A DNA stretch of 64,000 nucleotides from Verrucomicrobiaceae bacterium (lineage in GTDB: Bacteria; Verrucomicrobiota; Verrucomicrobiia; Verrucomicrobiales; Verrucomicrobiaceae), in NCBI GenBank assembly GCA_019694165.1, contig JAIBCL010000005.1, forward strand, positions 248,001 through 312,000, read 5' to 3'. Below are positions 16,457 to 25,831 of the stretch, piece after piece (the first letter of the stretch is position 1; each line of letters starts with the position of its first letter). The translations under genes and the position numbers were made by a program. The notes under the pieces were generated by a model. It made no database searches. It saw nothing but the letters and a program-made list of their open reading frames with translations, and was not told where the DNA came from.

Positions 16457-17866
16457 TCACCGCCACTCCTTGAGCCGCTCCGGGAACGGGCAGCCGGCGC
16501 ACGCGGAATCATCTTCGAGGCAGAAATCTTCGTACACTTGCAGCAGGCCCTGTTGATGGTGGAGTTTTTTTTGGAACTCCCGTGCACGCGGGCTCTCGCC
16601 AAAGAGGCGGAGCACGGCGCGGCGGACCTTTTGATTGTCGAGCATGGCCGGCAGCTCGAGGTACTCGGCCCACAAGCGCGTGCGCTCGGGGACGAGCAGC
16701 GGGTAGGCCACGTTTGCCAGCATCTCCTGGACGCGCGTCTCGCCGATGAGCGCGAGCGGCTTTGGCGATGGCGCGGAGAGCAGTGTGTAGTGCGTGGTCC
16801 AGAAATCGTGCCCGAGAGCGAGCAATGTCTCGCGCCAGCCGGTCTGGCTCCAGCGCGTGGCATCGAGCAGCGGCGCGGCGATCTTTTTCCATGCCGCCAG
16901 CATCGCGGCGAGCGCACCGAGCCTGCGCTGCGGGTGATTGCCGGGCCGCGTGGCGGCGAGCTTCCACCTCAGCGCGTTGTGCGGTTCCATCCAGCGGAGG
17001 CACTCGTCACGCTGCTTCCACCAGCCAGACCATAGTGCGCGCAGGTAGGCGCGCGTGGCAGGCTGCGTGTCCTCGGCGCGAACGCTTTCGAGAAATCCGC
17101 TCGCGCCGAAGAGCAATGCCTCGCGCGCCTCGGCGGGCAGCCGTGCGAGCCGCTTCCGCGGCAGCCTTTGCGCGAGGATGAGAAAGGGGCGCTGGTTGTT
17201 CCGGTAGCCGAGCGCGACGGCGAGCGCCTGAAAGACGGCTTGCTCCCTGCCTTGCGCGGCCACCCAGGCGTGCAGGCGCACGGATTTCTTCTGGAGCCGG
17301 TACTGCGCGGAAGCCTCGAGCATGGAGGCCACATGCGCGTCGTCCATCTCGCGCAGCGGCGTGGCGCAGCGCCCGAGCCGTGCCGCGGCGAGTTCGAGCG
17401 CGGGCCGCGCATCGCCGTCGAGCATCGCGGGTGTGAGGCGCACTTGCGCGATCTCGCGGTGCCCGGCATCGCGGGTGAAGACGCGCACTCCCTCAGGCGC
17501 GTGGAGGAACAGGTGGAGCACCACACGGTTGTAGTCCGCATTGGCTCCGTGCGCGTGGCGCTCCCAGTCGCGCACATCGGGGTCCAGCTCGATGTCACCG
17601 CGCAGCGTGGCGCCATCGATCTCGACGGCGCAGCCGGTGAAGTCGGGGCCGGGGCCGGCATTCCACACACCGAAGTCGCGGACAAGAATGCGCCTGCCCT
17701 CCGTGCTGGTGAACTCGGCGCCGAACTCGCCCGCAAACCAGAGGCTCTGCACGTCGATCTCGCAGAGTGCATCGTCCCACTCGCGCGGCGGGGCCTCGGC
17801 GAGACCGCCGAAAACAGAGTCGCGAAAGCGCTCGTAGCGTTCTGCGAGAGGGAGCGGCGAGGTCAT
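16457..17866 (-). CDS. DUF2851 family protein
   Basis: A 469-residue protein starting at 17866 (MTSPLPLAERYERFRDSVFG). Conserved segments include LWFAGEFGAEFTSTEGRRIL, NAGPGPDFTGCAVEIDG and a C-terminal DFCLEDDSACAGCPFPERL with a Cys pair that could bind metal. DUF2851 is widespread in Bacteroidetes and Verrucomicrobia with unknown role; the DFGxWNxGPGPDF core hints at a nuclease-like fold (inference). It is divergent from the three-gene operon starting at 17955. A decayed copy of its 3' end lies 4 kb away at 12246-12697. Confidence 0.85.
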   Translation of the reverse strand: MTSPLPLAERYERFRDSVFGGLAEAPPREWDDALCEIDVQSLWFAGEFGAEFTSTEGRRILVRDFGVWNAGPGPDFTGCAVEIDGATLRGDIELDPDVRDWERHAHGANADYNRVVLHLFLHAPEGVRVFTRDAGHREIAQVRLTPAMLDGDARPALELAAARLGRCATPLREMDDAHVASMLEASAQYRLQKKSVRLHAWVAAQGREQAVFQALAVALGYRNNQRPFLILAQRLPRKRLARLPAEAREALLFGASGFLESVRAEDTQPATRAYLRALWSGWWKQRDECLRWMEPHNALRWKLAATRPGNHPQRRLGALAAMLAAWKKIAAPLLDATRWSQTGWRETLLALGHDFWTTHYTLLSAPSPKPLALIGETRVQEMLANVAYPLLVPERTRLWAEYLELPAMLDNQKVRRAVLRLFGESPRAREFQKKLHHQQGLLQVYEDFCLEDDSACAGCPFPERLKEWR

Positions 17867-17954
17867 GCACGCAGGATGGCCGCAAAGGCGCGCGGATGAC
17901 ACAAAAAAATCTGCTTTGCATGTTGGCGCGCCGGCGAGCGTAGATGTCGCCACC

Positions 17955-18464
17955 ATGCCGCCAGCCGCCAGCCCGCTGCCTTACACCGACACGAAGCCAC
18001 ACGGCCACGCGGACTTCTATTTCGCGGTGAATGCCACGTTCCGCTTCATCCTCGCACGTTTCGGCTACGAGAAGCTGAAGCGCTACTGGACCGACATCGG
18101 CTCCGGCTACTACAAGCCTGTGAGCGACAACTGGAAGCTCGGCGGGCTGGCCGCAGTGGCGGAGTACTGGCGTGCATTCTTCGTGCCCGAACCGGGTGCG
18201 GAAGTGGAGATCATGCAGGCGGACGATGCGGTGACGGTCGAGGTACGCACCTGTCCGCTCATCAAGCACCTGCGAGACCATGGTCGCGAGATCGTGCCGT
18301 GCCTCTGCCAGCATTGCTATTACGTGAACGATGCAATCGCCGGGCCGGCGGGCATGACGGTGCGGGTGAAGGGAGGGAATGGTTGCTGCACACAGCGCTT
18401 CGTCTTGTCGTCCCGCGATGAACCGCCGCAACAACCAGGCGAAATCAAGGAGGCCACGGCATGA
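17955..18464 (+). CDS. Cys/His-rich protein A of paired operon (ATC-hydrolase-like?)
   Basis: A 169-residue protein starting at 17955 (MPPAASPLPYTD). N-terminal helical part (FRFILARFGYEKLKRYWTDIG), then a Cys/His core: CP...(15 residues)...CLCQHC around 105-123 and a C-terminal GGNGCC. The next gene encodes a protein that aligns over its core (CP, C-x-H-C, G-x-C), so the two are paralogues and may form a heterodimer. The pattern recalls small ATC-hydrolase-like (L-2-amino-thiazoline-4-carboxylate hydrolase) proteins, but this is a guess. The stop overlaps the start of the next gene by 4 bp (ATGA), so translation is probably coupled. Confidence 0.75.
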   Translation: MPPAASPLPYTDTKPHGHADFYFAVNATFRFILARFGYEKLKRYWTDIGSGYYKPVSDNWKLGGLAAVAEYWRAFFVPEPGAEVEIMQADDAVTVEVRTCPLIKHLRDHGREIVPCLCQHCYYVNDAIAGPAGMTVRVKGGNGCCTQRFVLSSRDEPPQQPGEIKEATA

Positions 18465-19015
18465 TCGGCTGCTACGATTTCTGCGGCCACTACGAGTGGA
18501 CTTTCGAGTGGCTGCACCAGCAGGGCGGGCACGCGGCAGTGAAGGCGTATTGGGACGAGGCGATCCATCGCGACTCGCAGGTCCACGCAGGAAGGCTGAT
18601 ACGCGAAAAGGGATTCGAAGGCATGAAGGAGTACTGGGGGCCGACGCTCGCCGACGAAGGCGCGGTGTACGAGCGCACAGTAACCGATGATGTGTTCAGG
18701 ATCGACATGCACGAGTGTCCGTCAAAGGGGTTCCTGCTGCGCAACGGCCTGCATCAATATGCCGACTATTGCGATCACTGCATGGGCTGGATAGGCCCGC
18801 TGATGAAGGACGCCGGCTTTGTGATCGACCATGAGCACAATCATCACGGCCAGTGCTGGTGGGAGATGCGCCGCGCGGCCGATGCCACGCCGGCCAGCGT
18901 ACCCGGCGCGCTGAGCGGCAGCCACGACGTGCGGCTGCGCGCCGACTGGCCGCAACCGGCCACCGACCACTATGAGAGAGCAACTGATCCTGACGACAAG
19001 AACACTGTGGTTTAG
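18461..19015 (+). CDS. Cys/His-rich protein B of paired operon
   Basis: A 184-residue paralogue of the preceding protein. The helical part (HAAVKAYWDEAIHRDS, GFEGMKEYWGPTL) is followed by the core CPSKGFLLRN...YADYCDHCMGWIG (Cys about residue 87, then the CDHC set about 103-106) and HEHNHHGQCWWEM near 126-138, richer in His than its partner. The C-terminal ~40 residues are polar and run past the start of the Kelch gene, which overlaps by 44 bp. Function not recognised; conserved Cys and His suggest metal or thiol chemistry. Confidence 0.75.
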   Translation: MIGCYDFCGHYEWTFEWLHQQGGHAAVKAYWDEAIHRDSQVHAGRLIREKGFEGMKEYWGPTLADEGAVYERTVTDDVFRIDMHECPSKGFLLRNGLHQYADYCDHCMGWIGPLMKDAGFVIDHEHNHHGQCWWEMRRAADATPASVPGALSGSHDVRLRADWPQPATDHYERATDPDDKNTVV

Positions 19016-19970
19016 CGCCGCTCTCTTGACGACGTCGCTGTACGCCGTGGAGTGGGAGCATCTGCCGCCGTTGCCTGAACCGAACGGTGGCTTTGTATGC
19101 GGCGCGCATCACGGCGCGATTTATGTCATCGGCGGCACGAACTGGAAGGACGGAACCAAGCATTGGCTCGATGCCGTGCGCTCGTACGATCCCGGCACGA
19201 AAAAATGGACGCTGCACGATGGCCGGCAGCGCATCGCCTACGCCGTGACGGCTGACTGGCCCCTCGGCAGGCCGGATCCCCGCCTCACATGGATCGGCGG
19301 CTTCGACGGGAGCGCAGGTGTGAAGTCGTGCGGCGATCTGTGCGATCAATCGACCATCGCGAGCAGGCCGCTGGTGCTGCCGGATGCGACGGTGCTTTGC
19401 GCCGGCGGTCGTGTGGGAGACAGATTTGTCATTGTCGGCGGCACGAACGATCCTGCGAACGTGGCCGGCTTCGCGCGCACGGCGACCATGATCGAGATGC
19501 CGCTGAAGACAACGCCGCTGCCCGAATATCCCGGCAAGGCTTTCGGTACCGCGGCGAGCGCCGTGGCGGGCGATGAGTTGTTCGTCTTTGGTGGCGGGAA
19601 CTGGGACGCGGCTGCGAGTGCGGTGGTGAATGCGAACGAGGCGCATGCGTTCTCGGTAAAAAGCCGCATATGGCGCGCGCTGGAGCCGCTGCCATTCGCC
19701 GCGCGCGGGATGGCGGCCGTCGCGCTCGACGAGCACCGAATTTACCTCGGTGGCGGTTACAAGACGAATCCGGAGGGATTCACCGCAGATGCGTTCATCT
19801 ACGACGTGAAGACGGGCTGCTACACCGCCGCCAAGCCGGTGCCGTATGCCGCGATGGTCACGCTGGTGAAGCTCGACGGCTTCGTCTATTGCCTCGGCGG
19901 CGAGGACCGGATGAAGCATCGCACGGATGCATGCTTCCGCATTGCGGTTTCGGCGCTGATGGGAGGATGA
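18972..19970 (+). CDS. Secreted Kelch-repeat protein, NanM-like
   Basis: A 332-residue protein with an N-terminal signal (MREQLILTTRTLWFSAALLTTSLYA) and a six-bladed Kelch propeller: blades at about YVIGGTNWKDG (50), WIGGFDGS (106), FVIVGGTNDP (153), LFVFGGGNWD (200), IYLGGGYKTN (255) and VYCLGGEDRMK (307). NanM/YjhT sialic acid mutarotases have this size and blade pattern. The start overlaps the upstream gene by 44 bp, which places it in one operon with the two Cys/His-rich proteins. No nanA, nanK or nanE is present, so a sialate role is only a possibility. Confidence 0.8.
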   Translation: MREQLILTTRTLWFSAALLTTSLYAVEWEHLPPLPEPNGGFVCGAHHGAIYVIGGTNWKDGTKHWLDAVRSYDPGTKKWTLHDGRQRIAYAVTADWPLGRPDPRLTWIGGFDGSAGVKSCGDLCDQSTIASRPLVLPDATVLCAGGRVGDRFVIVGGTNDPANVAGFARTATMIEMPLKTTPLPEYPGKAFGTAASAVAGDELFVFGGGNWDAAASAVVNANEAHAFSVKSRIWRALEPLPFAARGMAAVALDEHRIYLGGGYKTNPEGFTADAFIYDVKTGCYTAAKPVPYAAMVTLVKLDGFVYCLGGEDRMKHRTDACFRIAVSALMGG

Positions 19971-19984
19971 GAGGGGCGCGGCCT

Positions 19985-22477
19985 TCAGGTTTCTTCGCTC
20001 GTGCGGTTCATGTCGAGAACCTCACGGATGACGATGGAGAGATCGCGGCAGGAGACGGGCTTGTTCACCACGCGGCGGATGCCGGCCTTGGCGAGAGTTG
20101 GGAAGGGGACGTCGCCGGCGTTGCCGCTCATCAGGATGACGGGGATGCCGGGTGCGATCTTTTGCGCACGGGTGGCCAGTTCCAGCCCGCTGACACGCGG
20201 CATGCCCATGTCTGTGATGACCAGATCGTAGTCGTAGGACTTGGTGCGGAAGTGCTCGAGCGCCTCGACCGGATGGGTGAATACGTTTACTTCGTAATCG
20301 AGCATCTCGAGCGCCTGACGCACGAAGTGGCCGACGGACTCGTCATCGTCAACGTACATGATGCGTTCGCCGTGGCTGCGGGGCGACTCGCCCTCGGCGT
20401 ATTGCTCACGAGTGTTCTCGTCCACGTTCACCGCCGGCAGGTAAATGTGGAAGGTGGTGCCGCGGCCGGGCTCGCTCTCCACAGTGATCGCGCCGTCGTG
20501 GGATTGGATGATGCCATGCACGACGGAGAGGCCGAGTCCGGTGCCCTCGCCGACAGGCTTCGTGGTGAAGAAGGGCTCGAAGATGCGCTGCACGGTGGCT
20601 GCATCCATGCCACAGCCGGTGTCTGCCACCCAGATGTGCGCATACGGTCCCGGATTGAGGCCGGGGTAGTTTGGCGCGGCGGCGGCGGAGACCTCGACAA
20701 GTGCCTCGCCGAGGCGGATGGAGCCGCCCTTCTCGCGCATCGAGTGGGCGGAGTTCGTGCAGAGGTTCATCAGCACCTGGTGCATCTGCGCCGGGTCGAT
20801 GCAGGCGGAGCTTTGACCGCGGTCGAATTCCTGCTTGATCTCAATGGAGGCGGGAATGGAGGCGCGCAGGAGTTTCACCACTTCCTCCATGAGCGGGCGC
20901 AGCTTTTGCGTCTGGCGCTCCGGCGGACGCTGCCGGCAGAAGGTGAGGATTTGTTTGACGAGGTTCTTCGCGCGGTCGCTGGCCTTGAAGATTTCGCTGA
21001 GGGATTGCTGGACGCGCGGTTCGGTGGTCTGCGCCAGGGCGAGTTCGGCGTGGCCGAGGACGGCGGTGAGGATGTTGTTGAAGTCGTGCGCGATCCCGCC
21101 GGCCAGGGTGCCCAGCGCCTCAAGCTTCTGCGTCTGGCGCAGCATGGCTTCGAGCGACTTGCCGGCCTTCTCTGAGTTGCGCTGCTCGGTCACATCACGG
21201 TAGCAGCACACACGGCCAACGATCTCGCCGTCGAGGCGCTGCGGCTTCGAGGTGCGCTCAAAGACGCGGCCGTCCTTGCATTCGATCACATCGCAGGTCT
21301 CCGTTTCGGGATTCTCAAAAAGAGAGCGCACCTTCTCCTGGAATACAGTGACGTCGGCGACTTGGTCCGCCAGAAGGTGCAGCACCTCGGAGATGTTGCG
21401 TTTGGAGAGCTGCTCCTGGCTCAGGTTCCAAAGGTCAAGGAAGCGTTTGTTGAAGCCGGTGACTCCGCCGCCGCGGTCCACGATGACAATCCCGTCAGCG
21501 GTGGCATTGAATGCGGCGGTGAGCAGTGAGTGGGAGTACTTCAGCCCGGTCTCCGCCCGCTGACGCTCGCTCGACTCCACGATGAGTGAGATCAGGTCGG
21601 AGAGCGAGCCGATGAACGCAACTTCCTCGGTCGTCCACCGGCGCACCGGGCCGACGTGCTCGAGGCAGATGACCCCCACCAGATCGCCGTCTCGGCGAAT
21701 CGGCGCATCCAGCATGGAGGTGATGTTGTGAGGCGTAAGGTAGTTCTTTGAGAACTCGTGCGTGCGAGGATCCTTCTGCGCGATGTGTGCGTCGATCACC
21801 CGATGCGTGGCTAGGGCGGCAAAGTAGGAAGGATAGTCGCGCGCGAGCACTTCGACACCGCTGCTGTGACGATGCTCCTTTTGCTCATAGAGATCCAGGC
21901 AACGCAACCGCGCACCCTGCTCGGCGGAGACCCACACGCTGGAGCGGGCTACGTTGAGGCTCTCGCCGGCGGCCTCGGTGATCTCACGCAGCGCCACGAT
22001 GAGATTCTGCCCGTGGCGCCTGGTGTTTGATGTCAGCTTTTGGAGCGCGGCGTTCATCCGCTCCAACAACTGGCCGCTGGCGTGCAGGCCCTCTGCTTCA
22101 TTGGGGGTGCTGTCGCCGCCGTTGTGCAGCGGGCGCGTGGGCACAGACGGCGCGGCGGTCCCGACATCGCCCGCGTCGATCTCGCGGATGATTGTCTCGA
22201 AACGGCGCGTGACGCCGGCTGCGTCGATTTCGAAGGGGGCGTTGGCGCTCTTTCGCGTGCCGACGACGTGGTCGATGAGTTTCAGCCACTGGTCGGCGAG
22301 CATCGGCAGCAGAATCTCGGGCTGGATCGGACCACGTTGCTTCGCGGCCGAGGTGGCAGCGGGCAAGCCGCCAGCCGGATCACCAGTCGGAACGACAGGC
22401 CTCTTGCGCGGCGCTACTGCGGAAGCGGTGCCGGCAAAAGGCGTCAGGGGTAAAATAGAATCGTGCCTAAAGCTCAC
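19985..22477 (-). CDS. Hybrid sensor histidine kinase (GAF-PAS-HK-receiver)
   Basis: A soluble signalling protein of about 830 residues. In order: N-terminal helical part; GAF domain (VSAEQGARLRCLDLYEQ to GDLVGVICLEHVGP); PAS domain (AFNATADGIVIVDRGGGVTG); dimerisation/phosphoacceptor helix with the H-box LGTLAGGIAHDFNNILTAV; ATPase domain with N-box LMNLCTNSAHSM, VADTGCGMD and GEGTGLGLSVVHGI; and a C-terminal receiver with YVDDDES, phosphoacceptor Asp in VITDMGMP and Lys in VVNKPVS. No membrane segment. The start is uncertain: the frame stays open to 22576, but codons upstream of 22477 cross an AT-rich promoter-like island, so I take the GTG at 22477; a later start is possible. Confidence 0.9.
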   Translation of the reverse strand: MSFRHDSILPLTPFAGTASAVAPRKRPVVPTGDPAGGLPAATSAAKQRGPIQPEILLPMLADQWLKLIDHVVGTRKSANAPFEIDAAGVTRRFETIIREIDAGDVGTAAPSVPTRPLHNGGDSTPNEAEGLHASGQLLERMNAALQKLTSNTRRHGQNLIVALREITEAAGESLNVARSSVWVSAEQGARLRCLDLYEQKEHRHSSGVEVLARDYPSYFAALATHRVIDAHIAQKDPRTHEFSKNYLTPHNITSMLDAPIRRDGDLVGVICLEHVGPVRRWTTEEVAFIGSLSDLISLIVESSERQRAETGLKYSHSLLTAAFNATADGIVIVDRGGGVTGFNKRFLDLWNLSQEQLSKRNISEVLHLLADQVADVTVFQEKVRSLFENPETETCDVIECKDGRVFERTSKPQRLDGEIVGRVCCYRDVTEQRNSEKAGKSLEAMLRQTQKLEALGTLAGGIAHDFNNILTAVLGHAELALAQTTEPRVQQSLSEIFKASDRAKNLVKQILTFCRQRPPERQTQKLRPLMEEVVKLLRASIPASIEIKQEFDRGQSSACIDPAQMHQVLMNLCTNSAHSMREKGGSIRLGEALVEVSAAAAPNYPGLNPGPYAHIWVADTGCGMDAATVQRIFEPFFTTKPVGEGTGLGLSVVHGIIQSHDGAITVESEPGRGTTFHIYLPAVNVDENTREQYAEGESPRSHGERIMYVDDDESVGHFVRQALEMLDYEVNVFTHPVEALEHFRTKSYDYDLVITDMGMPRVSGLELATRAQKIAPGIPVILMSGNAGDVPFPTLAKAGIRRVVNKPVSCRDLSIVIREVLDMNRTSEET

Positions 22478-22479
22478 TG

Positions 22480-22516
22480 GAATATGAAAAATATTATATT
22501 TATACTTATCAGGCAA
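22480..22516. promoter_or_regulatory. AT-rich promoter island between divergent genes
   Basis: This is one of the most AT-rich stretches of the window (for example AATATGAAAAATATTATA) and lies between the divergent kinase and hydrolase genes. TATAAT-like words occur on both strands. Promoter function is inferred from composition and position. Confidence 0.5.
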
Positions 22517-22613
22517 GGTGTAATTCGTGCCAGCGGCAATTTCCTTCCCTGTGCGGCACGATTTCGGCCTTGCCATGCACGCACCGGCAGCTTCGGACCG
22601 TTCCCGGTGGTCG

Positions 22614-23516
22614 ATGTTCCTTCCTATCTGCCGCCCAATTCAACCGCCACGAGCGTGCGCCTTGGTGGCCGCACTATTTGGACTCGTGACGGTGTTTGGC
22701 GGTGAATTGGAGATGGCGGACCTGTCATTGATCACGCCGGACCTGACGGTTCCGGTCTGTCAGGAAGGCATCCCCGCTGCCGGAGCGCGTGTGGCGCAGA
22801 CGACAGCCGGCTGGACCGGTACCGCAGCCCACCACTCCCTGTACCTGCCGTCTGATTGGAAGCCGGGCACGAAGTTTCCTGTGCTCGTCGAGTACCCGGG
22901 AAACGGGAACTACCGCAACAAGTTCGGCGATGTCTCCACCGGCCGGGTCGAGGACGGTCGCCTTGGCTATGGCATCAGCGGCGGCAAGGGGTTCATCTGG
23001 GTGGTGATGCCGTTCGTAGAGATCGCCGACGGCACCCGGCGCAACGCCATCACCTGGTGGGGCGACACGGAGGAGACGAAGCGCTACTGCATCGCCACCG
23101 TGCCCGACGTCTGCGCGCGTTTCGGCGGCGATGAGAAGCGGGTGATACTCACCGGCTTCTCACGTGGCGCCATCGCCTGCAACTTCATCGGCCTGCACGA
23201 CGACGAGATTGCAAAGCTCTGGCTGGCATTTGTCTGCCACAGCCACTACGACGGCGTGAACGAGAAGTGGCCCTATCCAGGCGCTGACCGCGGGTCTGCG
23301 CTCGAACGCCTGAAGCGGCTTGCCGGCCGCCCGCAGTTCATCAGCCACGAAGTGAGCACTACCGCCACCGAGGCCTACCTGAAACAAGCGGGCATCACGG
23401 GCCGCTGGACCTTCGAGCCGATCCCCTTCCGCAACCATTCCGACCAGTGGACGCTGCGAGACATCCCGGCGCGCAGGAAGCTTCGCGACTGGCTCGGCGC
23501 TGTCCTGGCTCAGTAG
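22614..23516 (+). CDS. Secreted alpha/beta hydrolase, esterase-like
   Basis: About 300 residues from the ATG at 22614, which gives a basic then hydrophobic signal (RACALVAALFGLVTVFGG); in-frame ATGs at 22527 and 22575 are alternatives. The nucleophile elbow is GFSRGAIACN near residue 182, preceded by YLPSDWKPGTKFPVLVEYPG and VVMPFVE. A His near the end (IPFRNHSDQW) would complete the triad. The pattern matches poorly characterised esterase/acetyl-xylan-esterase-like proteins of PVC bacteria. It is convergent with proS; the two stop ends overlap by 7 bp. Confidence 0.8.
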   Translation: MFLPICRPIQPPRACALVAALFGLVTVFGGELEMADLSLITPDLTVPVCQEGIPAAGARVAQTTAGWTGTAAHHSLYLPSDWKPGTKFPVLVEYPGNGNYRNKFGDVSTGRVEDGRLGYGISGGKGFIWVVMPFVEIADGTRRNAITWWGDTEETKRYCIATVPDVCARFGGDEKRVILTGFSRGAIACNFIGLHDDEIAKLWLAFVCHSHYDGVNEKWPYPGADRGSALERLKRLAGRPQFISHEVSTTATEAYLKQAGITGRWTFEPIPFRNHSDQWTLRDIPARRKLRDWLGAVLAQ

Positions 23517-25045
23517 CTCCTGGCGAAGACCACCCGCCGCCTGCTCGCCTTGCCCGTCAGGAAGCACGCCCCTTCCTCCGCGTATTCGTCGCCGTGAGGG
23601 ATGCAGCGTATCGTGGTCTTGAAATCCTTCGCCAGCTTTTCCTCGTCCTCGCTCGTCCCGGCCCAGTGCATGAGCGCGAAGCCGCCGCCCGGCGCGCCTT
23701 TTTCGTCGTCGTCGGCCCCGAAGAACGCCTTGAACTCGTCCAGCGTGTCCAGCCGTTTGGTGTGTTCGTCACGCAGCGCCGTGGCGCGCTCCAGCAGCTT
23801 CTCCTGTATGTCCTCGAGCAGATCGGTGGCATTGCGGATGAACTCCTCCTTGCCCATGATCTCCTTGGCCTTCGGGCCGAGGTCGCGCCGGCTCACCGCC
23901 ACGCTGCGGCTGGTGATGTCGCGCGGGCCCATCTCCACGCGCAGCGGCACGCCTTTCTTGATCCACTCCCAGTTCTTCGCGCCTCCTTGCAGATCCCGCT
24001 TGTCCACATGCACGCGCAACGGCTCGCCGAAGAAGACCTGGGCGCGCAGCGTCTGTGCCAGCGCCTCGCAGGCGTCGATCACCTCCTGCCGCGTGTCCGG
24101 CTTCGGTGTCACCGGCAGGATGACGATCTGGTGCGGTGCTACGCGCGGCGGCACGATCACGCCGTCATCATCGCCGTGCGCCATGATCAGCGTGCCGATC
24201 AGCCTCGTGCTCACGCCCCAGCTCGTTGTCCAGGCGAACTGCCGCTGATTATCGCGCCCGAGGAACTGGATGTTCGAGGCCTTCGCGAAATTCTGTCCGA
24301 GGAAATGCGACGTGCCTGCCTGGATGGCCTTCCGGTCCTGGACCATCGCCTCGACAGTGAAGGTGTTCACTGCACCCGGGAAGCGCTCACGTTCCGTCTT
24401 CTCACCTGGGATCGCGGGGATCGCGAGATGGTGGCGCAGGAAGTCGGCATACACCCGGTGCATCGTGCGCGTCTCCTCCATCGCCTCCTCGGCCGTCTCG
24501 TGCGCCGTGTGCCCTTCCTGCCAGAGGAACTCCGCCGTGCGCAGGAACAGGCGCGGGCGCATCTCCCAGCGCATCACGTTGGCCCACTGGTTGATGAGCA
24601 GCGGCAGATCACGGTAGCTCTCCACCCAGCGTGCAAAGGCGGCGCCGATGATCGTTTCGCTAGTCGGCCGGATCACGAAGGGCTCCGCCAGCTCTCCGGT
24701 GGGGATCATCTTCGTGGTGCCGTCCGCCTGTTTCCGCGCCTCGAGCCGGTGATGCGTCACCACCGCGCACTCGGTGGCGAAGCCCTCGGCGTGCTGCGCC
24801 TCCTTCTCCAGGTAACTCAAGGGGATGAGCAGCGGGAAGTACGCGTTCACATGCCCCGTCGCCTTGAACTTCGCATCGAGCTGCCGCTGGATGTTCTCCC
24901 ACAGGCCGTAACCCCACGGCTTGATCACCATGCAGCCGCGCACTTCCGAGTTTTCCGCCAGATCGGCGGCGCGCACGACCTGCTGATACCATTCTGGGAA
25001 ATCCTGTGCGCGTGTTGGTGTGATGGCGGTGGTCGGCTGGCTCAT
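23510..25045 (-). CDS. proS: Prolyl-tRNA synthetase
   Basis: A 511-residue class II synthetase of the shorter archaeal/eukaryal-like type without the bacterial editing insertion. Class II motifs: VMRWEMRPRLFLRTAEFLWQ region (motif 2), IRPTSETI, and motif 3 near SWGVSTRLIGTLIMAHGDDDG. The anticodon-binding domain begins at HQIVILPVTPKPDT, and the C-terminal domain ends in the typical Tyr (FARSY). It charges tRNA-Pro. ATG at 25045 gives MSQPTTAITPTRAQDFPEWY. Confidence 0.96.
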   Translation of the reverse strand: MSQPTTAITPTRAQDFPEWYQQVVRAADLAENSEVRGCMVIKPWGYGLWENIQRQLDAKFKATGHVNAYFPLLIPLSYLEKEAQHAEGFATECAVVTHHRLEARKQADGTTKMIPTGELAEPFVIRPTSETIIGAAFARWVESYRDLPLLINQWANVMRWEMRPRLFLRTAEFLWQEGHTAHETAEEAMEETRTMHRVYADFLRHHLAIPAIPGEKTERERFPGAVNTFTVEAMVQDRKAIQAGTSHFLGQNFAKASNIQFLGRDNQRQFAWTTSWGVSTRLIGTLIMAHGDDDGVIVPPRVAPHQIVILPVTPKPDTRQEVIDACEALAQTLRAQVFFGEPLRVHVDKRDLQGGAKNWEWIKKGVPLRVEMGPRDITSRSVAVSRRDLGPKAKEIMGKEEFIRNATDLLEDIQEKLLERATALRDEHTKRLDTLDEFKAFFGADDDEKGAPGGGFALMHWAGTSEDEEKLAKDFKTTIRCIPHGDEYAEEGACFLTGKASRRRVVFARSY

Positions 25046-25202
25046 GGGGCGGCCACCGTAGAGGAAATCGCCACACGGTCAAATCTCGCCGCCACTCCGA
25101 TCTTGCCGCCCACGCACACTCCGCATAAGATCGCCACCCGCTGATCCGTTAACGACGGCCAGCGCGAGCCATCTCGCCCCGAATCCCAACTCCACACCCA
25201 AC

Positions 25203-25496
25203 ATGAAACACAAGATCATCCTGCTCACCCTCGTCGCCGCCCTCAGCGGCATCGGCGACGCCGTCGCCGCCGAACCACCGAACTTCGCCACCGCCGACAA
25301 GAACAAAGACGGCAAGCTCGACTACAATGAGTTCGCCGCCGCCGACGCCGGTCGCAAAGGCGACGAGAACACCAAGCAGATGTTCGAGAAGATCGACACG
25401 GATCACGACAAGTTCATCTCCATGACCGAGTTCGCTCCGTATCGCGTCCGCCGTGGTGACACGACGAAAAAGCCGGACAAGAAGAAGAAAAAATAG
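25203..25496 (+). CDS. Small secreted EF-hand protein
   Basis: A 97-residue protein with a signal peptide (MKHKIILLTLVAALSGIGDAVAA) and two EF-hand loops, DKNKDGKLDYNE (32-43) and DTDHDKFISMTE (65-76), each with Glu at position 12. The C-terminus is a Lys run (KKPDKKKKK) that could contact polyanions. It probably binds calcium in the periplasm; partner unknown. An intrinsic terminator follows at 25530. Confidence 0.88.
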   Translation: MKHKIILLTLVAALSGIGDAVAAEPPNFATADKNKDGKLDYNEFAAADAGRKGDENTKQMFEKIDTDHDKFISMTEFAPYRVRRGDTTKKPDKKKKK

Positions 25497-25529
25497 TCCG
25501 CACTCACACCGCTCCGACGAATCAACCAG

Positions 25530-25567
25530 AACCCCGGCCCTCTCGCGAGAGCCGGGGTTCCTCTTTT
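25530..25567 (+). terminator. Intrinsic terminator after EF-hand gene
   Basis: A GC-rich stem (AACCCCGGC 25530-25538 with GCCGGGGTT 25551-25559, extended by CTCTCGCGAGAG) is followed by CCTCTTTT. It lies 34 bp after the stop. Confidence 0.85.
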
Positions 25568-25831
25568 CCGCCGCAGGCTTCGACAGCCTTCGCATGGCCT
25601 GCCTTCCAGTGCGAGATCCCGTAGAAACCGGAGAACATTCAGCAGATCGGATCTACCGATGGCATTTGGCCCCACAACAAACGCCCGCTGAAACAAGAGC
25701 AGATCATCAACCGACTCGAAGTTGCCGCCTGATACGAAAAGTGAGGCGCGCAAAGCGCATGGTTTTGCATATGCGCGGACATTTGATCGGCAATCAACGG
25801 CGAGGAAGCCGCATGTCTCGCCTGCTGTTTG
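25568..25831. other. Intergenic region with possible gene-tail remnant
   Basis: No complete gene. On the plus strand, 25631-25732 reads PENIQQIGSTDGIWPHNKRP... and ends ...NRLEVAA with a stop. It has no start codon or upstream frame (TAG just before), so it could be the tail of a lost gene. Nothing else recognised. Confidence 0.3.

Noticed and set aside
14953-16473. Plus-strand open frame (506 codons)
   Set aside because: Antisense of the polytopic membrane protein gene; composition is Arg/Gln/Gly-rich, typical of shadows.
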